From NCBI GenBank assembly GCA_027625225.1, contig JAQBWG010000018.1, positions 1 through 15,657 on the forward strand: a stretch of 15,657 nucleotides of DNA, read 5' to 3'. This document shows, in pieces, positions 1 through 5,949 of this stretch. Below the pieces are notes generated by a model. The model was not told the origin of the DNA, did not search any database, and saw nothing but the letters and a program-made list of their open reading frames with translations. The stretch's first letter is position 1, and every line of letters starts with the position of its first letter. This DNA comes from Chloroflexota bacterium (GTDB lineage: Bacteria; Chloroflexota; Dehalococcoidia; Lucifugimonadales; VGZR01). A program made the position numbers and the translations under genes.

Positions 1-1
1 G

Positions 2-409
2 GGGTTGCTAGTGGAAGTGCTTCCGAAGGTGGCAAACGGCGAGGCGTCATTCACGCCGCAGGATGACGCGACAGCGACGGCGACCAAGAAGCTGTCGCGT
101 GAGGATGGGCGTATCGCCTGGGAGAAACCGGCGGCACATATCGCGCGACAGGTCAGAGCGTTCCATCCCTGGCCGGGGACGTTTACATCCTGGCAGAACA
201 AGCAGCTCAAGATAATTGAGGCGACGGCTATGTCCGGGCATGGGAAGGCCGGCGAAGTACTAGGACTAGGCGACGACGGTTTACGAATCGCGACGGGTGA
301 TGGCGTTCTCGTCGTGAAACGACTTCAGGAAGAAGGACGGAAGGCGGTCCGGGCGCAGGAGTTTGTGGCCGGGCGTCCGGGCATCATCGGGATGGTTCTG
401 GACAGCTAG
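2..409 (+). CDS. fmt: Methionyl-tRNA formyltransferase, C-terminal part (5' end outside window)
   Basis: Methionyl-tRNA formyltransferase transfers a formyl group from 10-formyl-THF to initiator Met-tRNA in the cytoplasm. Only about the last 135 residues are present. They begin at the end of the catalytic domain (LLVEVLPKV, then a QD...ATKKLSREDGRI stretch) and continue through the C-terminal OB-like tRNA-binding domain: I.W..PA..I.RQVRAF.PWPGTF, then a GEVLG...DGL.IATGDGVL segment and a QEEGRKAV.A.EF..G near the end. This order is diagnostic of the family. The frame is open to the left edge, so the TTG at position 5 is not the real start. The gene is convergent with the flavoprotein gene that ends at 412, leaving 2 bases between the stop codons. 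The usual def neighbour, if present, lies outside the window. Confidence 0.93.
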   Translation, partial: GLLVEVLPKVANGEASFTPQDDATATATKKLSREDGRIAWEKPAAHIARQVRAFHPWPGTFTSWQNKQLKIIEATAMSGHGKAGEVLGLGDDGLRIATGDGVLVVKRLQEEGRKAVRAQEFVAGRPGIIGMVLDS

Positions 410-411
410 TT

Positions 412-894
412 TCAAAACGCCCACCGCGTGGCACTGGTGGGGTAGTCTTTTTCTCTCCAGGTCATGGCGACGGTTATTCGCAGTTTGTACACGGGTGATT
501 CGCTAACATCGGGGCGAATGGCATACTTCGCTTCGTAGGCGTCTACGAAACGTTCGAGGGTAGATAGTTCGGCGACTTGCTCCATCACGCCTTCCAGGAT
601 GACCACTTCGTCGCCGCTTTCCAGATGCACCGATGTGTGCGGGTTCGCAACAAGGTTCCGTGCCTTGCGTGAGGCGGCGTCGGTGGCGAACACGAACGCC
701 TCGTCGAGCCACAGTCCCCATACCGGCATGGTGTGCGGCCGGCCGTCAGGTCGCGCGGTCGCGAGCCAGTAGTTGCGTGCAGTTGCCAGTTGTCCACGGA
801 CAGCATCCCAGGTGCCGGAGCTTTTAGCGATGTCGGTGGAGATGCCATAGCCGGGCGGCGCGTGTAACGGGCCGGGTTTGGGCTTTCGGGGCAT
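412..894 (-). CDS. Pyridoxamine 5'-phosphate oxidase-family (PPOX/split-barrel) flavoprotein
   Basis: A 160-residue protein with the split beta-barrel flavin-binding pattern. It contains ARNYWLATARPDGRPHTMPVWGLWLD (written here as the family's 'fL.T...DGrPh..PVw..w' motif at roughly residues 39-65), then a F.T...S.KA.NL..NP.vsvhle segment and a DEVVILEGV strand. Such proteins bind FMN or F420 and reduce varied small molecules. The substrate and cofactor cannot be told from sequence alone. I chose the ATG at 894 over the upstream in-frame start at 921 because it overlaps the stop codon of the preceding glycosylase gene as TGATG, which implies translational coupling. It is the last gene of the dinB-TAG-TAG run. 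Whether it takes part in damage handling or only shares the transcript is unknown. Confidence 0.8.
   Translation of the reverse strand: MPRKPKPGPLHAPPGYGISTDIAKSSGTWDAVRGQLATARNYWLATARPDGRPHTMPVWGLWLDEAFVFATDAASRKARNLVANPHTSVHLESGDEVVILEGVMEQVAELSTLERFVDAYEAKYAIRPDVSESPVYKLRITVAMTWREKDYPTSATRWAF
420..455 (+). terminator. Candidate intrinsic terminator of fmt inside the convergent gene
   Basis: CCCACC (420-425) can pair with GGTGGG (436-441) around a 10-base loop, and a T-rich tract (446-455, TCTTTTTCTC) follows a few bases later. It sits about 10 bases after the fmt stop codon and inside the last codons of the oppositely oriented PPOX gene. The 6-bp stem is short, so this is a candidate only. 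Confidence 0.4.
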
Positions 895-1454
895 CAGGCG
901 AGCTCCTTGTAGCGAAAGCAAGTGGTGATGTGATCGTTAACCATGCCCGTGGCCTGCATGAAGGCGTACATGATGGTGGGGCCGACGAACTTGAAGCCAA
1001 GCTTCAGCAGCGCTTTGCTCATGGTTTCCGACTCTGGTGTCACGGCGGGGATGCCGGACATCTGCTTCCACCTGTTCACCTTCGGCTTACCGCCCACAAA
1101 ACTCCACAGGTAGGCGTCAAGGCTGCCGTGTTCATTCCGAACGTCGATGGTCGCGCGGGCATTGGTGATAGCGGCGTTGACCTTCAGGCGGTTGCGGACG
1201 ATACCGGCGTTGCTTAGCAGCTCGGCGATTTTGGCATCGCCATACTTCGCGACTTTCGCGATGTCGAAATTGTCGAACGCCTTTCGATACGCCTCGCGCT
1301 TGTTGAGAATGGTCTGCCAACTCAGTCCGGCCTGCGCGCCTTCGAGTATCAGGAACTCGAACAGAGTTTGGTCGTCGTGTAGCGGCGTGCCCCATTCAGC
1401 GTCATGATAAGCGACCATGAGGGCGTCGCTGGTTCCCCATTCGCAGCGGTTCAT
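894..1454 (-). CDS. tag: DNA-3-methyladenine glycosylase I (TAG), canonical copy
   Basis: This enzyme removes 3-methyladenine (and 3-methylguanine) from alkylated DNA as the first step of base excision repair. It is 186 residues long, like E. coli TAG (187). The zinc-snap ligands are all present at the E. coli positions: Cys4, His17, His175 and Cys179 (MNRCEW, YHDAEWG, VNDHITTC). The conserved Glu38 (LILEGAQAGLSW) and Trp46 of the base pocket are kept; the position of E. coli Tyr13 is Met. The ATG overlaps the stop of the upstream paralogue as ATGA (1451-1454), and its own stop overlaps the PPOX start as TGATG. It therefore lies in the middle of a coupled operon with a second TAG and DinB. 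Confidence 0.95.
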   Translation of the reverse strand: MNRCEWGTSDALMVAYHDAEWGTPLHDDQTLFEFLILEGAQAGLSWQTILNKREAYRKAFDNFDIAKVAKYGDAKIAELLSNAGIVRNRLKVNAAITNARATIDVRNEHGSLDAYLWSFVGGKPKVNRWKQMSGIPAVTPESETMSKALLKLGFKFVGPTIMYAFMQATGMVNDHITTCFRYKELA

Positions 1455-2083
1455 CGTATTCCTTTCTTGGGTGACTTCCGCAACTTTGGATGCACCGCAT
1501 CGAACGGCAGCACACCGTGCCGGAAGCAGCCGACGTAGTGGTCGTTTACCAAGCCGACCGACTGGATGTACGCGTACATGATGGTCGGTCCGGCGAACTT
1601 AAAGCCGCGGGCAATCATATCCTTGCTGATGGTATCGCCGAGGGGTGTCGTGGCAGGAACTTCGGCATTTTGCGGCCACTCGTTCACCACCGGCACTCCG
1701 TCCACGAACGACCACAGGTAGTCGGCGAAGCCGTTGAATTCGGGGCCGAGTTTCTGGATGACCCGGGCATTGCTGATGATGGCGTTGAGCTTGGCTTTGT
1801 TGCGGATGAGGGCTGCATCGGCCAGCATCGTCTCCAGCTTCTTGCCGTCGTATTCGGCAACCTTTGTTGGGTCGAAGTCGTCGAAATGCCTACGGAAGGC
1901 CTCGCGGCGCCTCCACACACCCCACCAGGTCAGACCGGCCTGCACACCGCTCAATGACAGGAACTCGAAGAGGCGGGCGTCATCCTTGGTCGGTGTCCCC
2001 CACTCGTAGTCATGGTATTCAAGCTTCAACGGATCGGTAGGCGGTACGTCCCAGCAGCGGGGCAGGTTATCGGCGGTTGTCAT
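1451..2083 (-). CDS. DNA-3-methyladenine glycosylase I paralogue with altered pocket residue
   Basis: A 210-residue TAG-family protein, longer than the usual ~187 because of a 7-residue N-terminal extension and a basic C-terminal tail (PKLRKSPKKGIR). The zinc-snap residues are conserved (Cys10, His24, His182, Cys186), as are the WSFV and GFKF.GPTIMYA motifs. In the LEGxQAGLSW motif the Glu equivalent to E. coli Glu38 is Ser45 (LSLSGVQAGLTW), and the position of Tyr13 is Lys20. The residue was checked against the codon at 1949-1951 (AGC on the coding strand). The ATG has a GGAGG about 9 bases upstream. It lies 40 bases after dinB and overlaps the next TAG gene by 4 bases. The fold assignment is secure. 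Whether it excises 3-methyladenine or another lesion is open. Confidence 0.9.
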   Translation of the reverse strand: MTTADNLPRCWDVPPTDPLKLEYHDYEWGTPTKDDARLFEFLSLSGVQAGLTWWGVWRRREAFRRHFDDFDPTKVAEYDGKKLETMLADAALIRNKAKLNAIISNARVIQKLGPEFNGFADYLWSFVDGVPVVNEWPQNAEVPATTPLGDTISKDMIARGFKFAGPTIMYAYIQSVGLVNDHYVGCFRHGVLPFDAVHPKLRKSPKKGIR

Positions 2084-2123
2084 TGGTTGCGGCCTCCGGA
2101 ATGTCGGAGGGTATTGTACGGCA

Positions 2124-3206
2124 TCAGTCCAAGCCGGTCAGGCGCGGTTGGATTACCTCCCGGTCTTGCTCTGTGTCCTCGTCCTCGAAACCGGAGATGC
2201 CTACTCCCAGCAGCCGGAATTTCCGGCCCGGCTCCAGTTCCTTGCGCACGATGTTCATAGCCTCTCTGGCGATGTCTTCCGGCGACTCGATGTATTCGGA
2301 GACCGTTTTTTGCCGGGTGAAGGTGGTGAAGTCGGACAGCCGCAGCTTGAGTTTCACCGTCTGCCCCCGCAGGTCTTCGTTGCGCAGTTGCCTGCTTACC
2401 CGCTGGCTCAGGCGGGTCACAATCTCCTCTATCGCCTCGGGGTCGTCGGTGTCGTGCGCCAGCGTTGTCTCCGCGCTCAGCGACTTGCGCACCCACTCGG
2501 TTACCACCGGACGGTCGTCCTGCCCCTGAGCCAGCCGCAGCATGAACGGGCCGTTTTTCCCGAATCGTTTGCGCATCCACTCGTCGGGTTTGGTTGCCAG
2601 GTCGCCTATGGTTTTGATGCCCTCGGAGGCAAGCCATTCACCCGTCTTGGGGCCGACACCCCACAACTTACCGACGGGCAGCAGGGCGAGAAACGCGCGC
2701 TCCGTGCCCGACGGCACAACGGTGAGGCCGTCCGGTTTGTTCATGCCCGACGCGACCTTGGCCACCGATTTGCACGTGGCGACGCCGATGGTGATGGTAA
2801 GGCCGGTCTCGGAACGAACCTGTCGTTTGATCAGGGCTGCGATGTTCTGAGCGGGTTTTTCAGGCATGACCAGCGCCGTCACGTCCAAAAAGGCTTCGTC
2901 CATGGACACCGGTTCGACCAACGGAGTGACCGAGCGGAAGATGGCCATGATTTGCTGGGAAACCTGCCGGTAGACGTCGAACCGTGGCTGCGCGCGGATG
3001 GCCTGCGGACACAGGCGCATGGCCGTCTTCATGGGCATCGCCGAGTGGACGCCGAACTTGCGTGCTTCGTACGATGCCGCTGCTACCACGCCGCGACCGT
3101 CAGGGCTTCCACCGACCACTACCGGCTTACCGCGCAGCTTGGGGTTGTCACGCTGCTCGACCGAGGCGTAGAAAGCGTCCAGGTCCGCGTGCAGGATATG
3201 GCGCAT
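2124..3206 (-). CDS. dinB: DNA polymerase IV (DinB), Y-family translesion polymerase
   Basis: DinB copies past damaged template bases, including 3-methyladenine and N2-dG adducts, with low fidelity. It is 360 residues long, near the usual 350. The catalytic acidic residues are at the E. coli positions: Asp8 (HADLDAFYASVE) and Asp103-Glu104 (PVSMDEAFLD). Tyr13 occupies the steric-gate position that is Phe13 in E. coli. Also visible are the S.N..AK.AS.M.KPDG-type palm segment (K.VAKVASGMNKPDG), a helix-hairpin-helix thumb (LWGVGPKT...IGDL), and the little finger ending near LLGVGISGF. The C-terminus (IQPRLTGLD) is a poor match to the usual QLxLF/QLVLGL clamp-binding peptide. No clear Shine-Dalgarno precedes the ATG. 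The 26-base gap to the upstream ThDP gene suggests readthrough. Confidence 0.95.
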   Translation of the reverse strand: MRHILHADLDAFYASVEQRDNPKLRGKPVVVGGSPDGRGVVAAASYEARKFGVHSAMPMKTAMRLCPQAIRAQPRFDVYRQVSQQIMAIFRSVTPLVEPVSMDEAFLDVTALVMPEKPAQNIAALIKRQVRSETGLTITIGVATCKSVAKVASGMNKPDGLTVVPSGTERAFLALLPVGKLWGVGPKTGEWLASEGIKTIGDLATKPDEWMRKRFGKNGPFMLRLAQGQDDRPVVTEWVRKSLSAETTLAHDTDDPEAIEEIVTRLSQRVSRQLRNEDLRGQTVKLKLRLSDFTTFTRQKTVSEYIESPEDIAREAMNIVRKELEPGRKFRLLGVGISGFEDEDTEQDREVIQPRLTGLD

Positions 3207-3226
3207 AGGCCACCAGATAGTCTTCG

Positions 3227-3245
3227 CGGGGCTTACAAGGCCCCG
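3227..3245 (-). other. Small GC-rich hairpin over the stop codon of the ThDP-enzyme gene
   Basis: CGGGGC (3227-3232) pairs with GCCCCG (3240-3245) around a 7-base loop that contains the TAA stop codon of the upstream gene (3233-3235). No T-tract follows on the minus strand, so it is not a standard terminator. It could affect mRNA processing or partial polarity between the ThDP gene and dinB. Its function is not shown by the sequence. Confidence 0.35.
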
Positions 3246-4900
3246 TCTATTGATATGTCCAACACCGCCGGTTTACCCGAAGCCAGGGCCTTTTTCAACT
3301 CGGGCCCGATGTCCTTCGGGTCGCTGATCTTCTTGCCGTATACGCCCATCGCCTTGGCCATACCCGCCAAATCGAGAGGCACCGGGAAGTCCATGGCCAT
3401 GAATTTGCTTGGCTTGCTGTCTTTAAGCACTATGTTCTTGTATACGTTCATGTTGATTTTAAGAACGCGGTACGTCTGGTTGTTGCAGATGAGGTAGACG
3501 ATGGGAATGTTCTCGTTAGCCGCCGTCCAAAAGCCCTGCACGGTCATCATCGAGCTGCCGTCACCGACGATAGCGATGACCGGTTTGTCGGGGTTCGCCA
3601 GCTTCGCACCGAGTCCACCGCCAATACCCCAACCGATGGCCCCGCCACGCTCGCCGAACACGCTGCCCGGCCGGTCGAAGTCTATAGCTCCGAAAACAGA
3701 GTTGCGGGTGGTAACCGAGTCGTCCACGACAACCGTGTTTGATGGGATGTTCGCCGCTACTTCAGTCATCATGCGCTCGGTGGACATGGGCGTCATGTCC
3801 CAGCGATCTTTGACCTTCTTTTCCCATGCAGCGTTCTGGGCATCTTTCTCTTCGCTCATAGCTGCGATGCGTCCCTTGGCAGCTTCCTTGGCCGAACCGG
3901 ACATCTCCGACTTCAGCGCCTCGGCTAATGTGGTCAGCGCCATCTTGGGGTCGCCTATCATGCCCACATCAGTCGGTTCGCTCTTGCCGACGACCTGACC
4001 CGATGCGTCGATGTGCACAATTTTGGTGGACGGCGATAGCGTGCGGCCGCCCTGGGTGTCGAAGAACCAGTAGCTGGTGAACACGTTGCCCACGCCCAGC
4101 AGCACGTCGGCGGCGGACAGTATCTTGTTCGGCTCGGGGAAGCCGTAGGCCAATCGGCCCATGAACTGCGGGTGACCTATAGGGAAGTTGTATTCGGAGA
4201 AGGAAGCAGCATACACCTTCGCGCCCAGCACTTCGGCGAGGCGGACGGCCTCTTCAGTGGCGCCGGACTGTGCGATACGGTCGCCTATCAACAAGATGGG
4301 ATTCTTGGCTTTTGCCAGAAGCTTGGTGGCTTCACCAACTGCCCGCGCATCCGGTTCGATACGGTAGCGTCCGGGAGGCGACGGGACGATTTCGACATCG
4401 GCTTCGCCGTCCATGGCGTTCGCCGAGAAACCGACGTACACAGGACCGGTCGGCGGCGTCTTGGCTTCGTTGAAAGCCCTGCGGATAGCCCCCGGCACCT
4501 GGTCGGGGTGGCTCAACTCGACGCTCCACTTGGTGAAGCGCTTGACCATCTCGTCCAGCTCGGTACGGCCTTCGACCAGCTTGCGCATGTCCTTGTTGCC
4601 GGAGGTGAGCACCAGCGGTGTGCCACCTTCGTTGGCGTTGTGCAGCAGGCTGATGCCGTTGGCCAAGCCGGTCTCGATATGCAGGTTCACGAACGCGGGC
4701 TTGCCGGTAGCGCGGGCATAGGCATCCGCCGCACCCATAGCCACGCCTTCCTGTGTTACTAGGACGTACTTCAGTTCGGGGTAATCCTCCAGCTCGTCCA
4801 TGATGGCGCTTTCGCTGGTGCCCGGATTTCCGAAGATGTATTCGACACCTTCGGCTTTGAGTTGCTCCATGAGTGCGCGGCTGCCCTTCATTCGTACCAT
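3233..4900 (-). CDS. ThDP-dependent enzyme, benzoylformate decarboxylase/acetolactate synthase-like
   Basis: A 555-residue thiamine-diphosphate enzyme with the three usual domains. The N-terminal PYR domain has FGNPGTSE (23-30), catalytic Glu51 (VTQEGVAMGAADAYAR) and His74 (AFVNLHIETG). The central domain (about 185-340) follows. The C-terminal PP domain has the Mg-ThDP motif GDG (446-448) with NN (474-475). The NLH and W.AA..NIP..Y.ICNN.TY..L patterns look most like benzoylformate decarboxylase (MdlC). However, the BFD active-site Ser26 aligns with Thr28 and the second catalytic His281 with about Tyr277, so benzoylformate need not be the substrate. An aromatic or branched 2-oxo acid decarboxylase, or a carboligase, are alternatives. 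The ATG at 4900 has a weak AGGGA upstream; ATG 4891 is also possible. It lies 54 bases after the MoxR-type ATPase gene. Confidence 0.85.
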   Translation of the reverse strand: MVRMKGSRALMEQLKAEGVEYIFGNPGTSESAIMDELEDYPELKYVLVTQEGVAMGAADAYARATGKPAFVNLHIETGLANGISLLHNANEGGTPLVLTSGNKDMRKLVEGRTELDEMVKRFTKWSVELSHPDQVPGAIRRAFNEAKTPPTGPVYVGFSANAMDGEADVEIVPSPPGRYRIEPDARAVGEATKLLAKAKNPILLIGDRIAQSGATEEAVRLAEVLGAKVYAASFSEYNFPIGHPQFMGRLAYGFPEPNKILSAADVLLGVGNVFTSYWFFDTQGGRTLSPSTKIVHIDASGQVVGKSEPTDVGMIGDPKMALTTLAEALKSEMSGSAKEAAKGRIAAMSEEKDAQNAAWEKKVKDRWDMTPMSTERMMTEVAANIPSNTVVVDDSVTTRNSVFGAIDFDRPGSVFGERGGAIGWGIGGGLGAKLANPDKPVIAIVGDGSSMMTVQGFWTAANENIPIVYLICNNQTYRVLKINMNVYKNIVLKDSKPSKFMAMDFPVPLDLAGMAKAMGVYGKKISDPKDIGPELKKALASGKPAVLDISIDGAL

Positions 4901-4954
4901 TATTGAGTTCCCTGCCCCTTCTTTATTGTTGTGTGAGCCCGTTCGAGGGCTACG

Positions 4955-5845
4955 TTATACCTTGGCTAGAATCTCGTCCAGAGCCTGTTCCCTGAACCGT
5001 TCGATGTCTTCCGAGTCCTTAATGATTGCGCCGAGTGTCTGTTCGACGGTGTCTTTGTCCAGGTGGTCGTGGTGCAGGATGACCATCGCCCGCGCCCAAT
5101 CCAGCGTTTCGGAGACGCCGGGAGCCTTGTCCAGTTCGAGCTTGCGCACTTCCGACACGAACCTAGTCACCTGCCGCGCCAATCGCTCGTCTATCCCCGG
5201 CACCTTGGCGTGGACGATTTTGAGTTCTTTATCAAAATCGGGATAGTCTATCCATAGATACAGGCAGCGGCGGCGCAGCGCATCCGAAAGCTCACGGGAA
5301 CGGTTCGAGGTGAGGATGACCAGCGGCTTATGTTTGGCCTTGATGGTACCGATTTCGGGGATGGTCGTCTGGAATTCGGCCAGCACTTCCAGAAGGAACG
5401 CCTCGAACTCTTCGTCCGCGCGGTCAACCTCGTCGATGAGCAGCACCGGCGCGTTGTCCGGCTCGGTCAGCGCCGCCAAAAGCGGGCGTTTTAACAGGAA
5501 TTCCTCGCTGAAAATCTCCTCCTCACGTTCGGAGGTTGAGCGTCCGCTCTGTTCATCCAGTTTGATACGCAGAAGTTGCTTCGGATAGTTCCACTCGTAG
5601 AGTGCGGTCGTAACGTCCAAACCTTCGTAGCACTGCAACCGGATGAGCTTGGTGTCGAGCAACCGCGCCATCACGTGCGCGATTTCCGTCTTGCCCACGC
5701 CCGCGCGGCCCTCGACGAGCAGTGGCCGTTCTAGCGCCTGGGCCATGTATAGCGACGTGGCGATGGACGGATCGGCGACGTAACTCTCCGACTCCAGTCG
5801 TTTGAGGATGTCGCCGATAGGGTCGGTTGTTTTCGATTCAGCCAT
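4955..5845 (-). CDS. MoxR-family AAA+ ATPase, CoxD-like
   Basis: A 296-residue AAA+ ATPase of the MoxR group, which acts as a chaperone that matures metal enzymes or inserts cofactors. Walker A is GRAGVGKT (46-53), Walker B is VLLIDEVD (134-141), sensor 1 is LTSNRSREL, and a conserved ALRRRC segment contains candidate arginine-finger residues. In carboxydotrophs CoxD is encoded beside the CODH structural genes and is needed for assembly of the Mo-Cu centre. Here the gene follows a CoxL-like molybdenum hydroxylase by 104 bases, which supports a CoxD-like role. A terminator lies between the two, so transcription may be partly independent. No Shine-Dalgarno is found near the ATG. The partner VWA protein CoxE, often next to CoxD, is not in the window. 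Confidence 0.88.
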   Translation of the reverse strand: MAESKTTDPIGDILKRLESESYVADPSIATSLYMAQALERPLLVEGRAGVGKTEIAHVMARLLDTKLIRLQCYEGLDVTTALYEWNYPKQLLRIKLDEQSGRSTSEREEEIFSEEFLLKRPLLAALTEPDNAPVLLIDEVDRADEEFEAFLLEVLAEFQTTIPEIGTIKAKHKPLVILTSNRSRELSDALRRRCLYLWIDYPDFDKELKIVHAKVPGIDERLARQVTRFVSEVRKLELDKAPGVSETLDWARAMVILHHDHLDKDTVEQTLGAIIKDSEDIERFREQALDEILAKV

Positions 5846-5859
5846 GACGTGTCATTCTA
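5844..5859 (-). promoter_or_regulatory. Candidate leaderless promoter and palindrome at the MoxR-ATPase start
   Basis: On the minus strand a TAGAAT hexamer (5859-5854) ends 8 bases before the ATG (5845), the spacing expected if transcription starts at the initiation codon. There is no good -35 and no Shine-Dalgarno sequence nearby. The same bases form a palindrome, ATGAC-GT-GTCAT (5844-5855 on the plus strand), that includes part of the start codon and could be an operator. Confidence 0.3.
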
Positions 5860-5881
5860 TCGTGTTTATCTCCAGACAGAC

Positions 5882-5921
5882 GAAAACCCCGCCACGGCGA
5901 GAGACGCCGGACGGGGTTTTC
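5882..5921 (-). terminator. Intrinsic terminator after the molybdenum-hydroxylase gene
   Basis: GAAAACCCCG (5882-5891) pairs with CGGGGTTTTC (5912-5921), a 10-bp outer stem. An inner CGGCG/CGCCG stem (5895-5899 with 5905-5909) closes a 5-base loop. The A/T part of the stem provides a T-run in either direction. It lies 28 bases beyond the stop codon of the minus-strand gene ending at 5950 and upstream of the MoxR-ATPase gene. Confidence 0.85.
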
Positions 5922-5949
5922 CGTTTTTACCTAACGATAGGACCGTGCC

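Noticed and set aside
895..921. Upstream start of the PPOX gene within the TAG coding region
   Set aside because: The ATG at 894 makes a TGATG coupling with the TAG stop, which explains initiation better than a 27-base overlap.
2148..3497. Plus-strand open frame of 449 codons
   Set aside because: It lies opposite dinB and the end of the ThDP-enzyme gene, both well supported, and its translation shows no family motifs and an unlikely composition.
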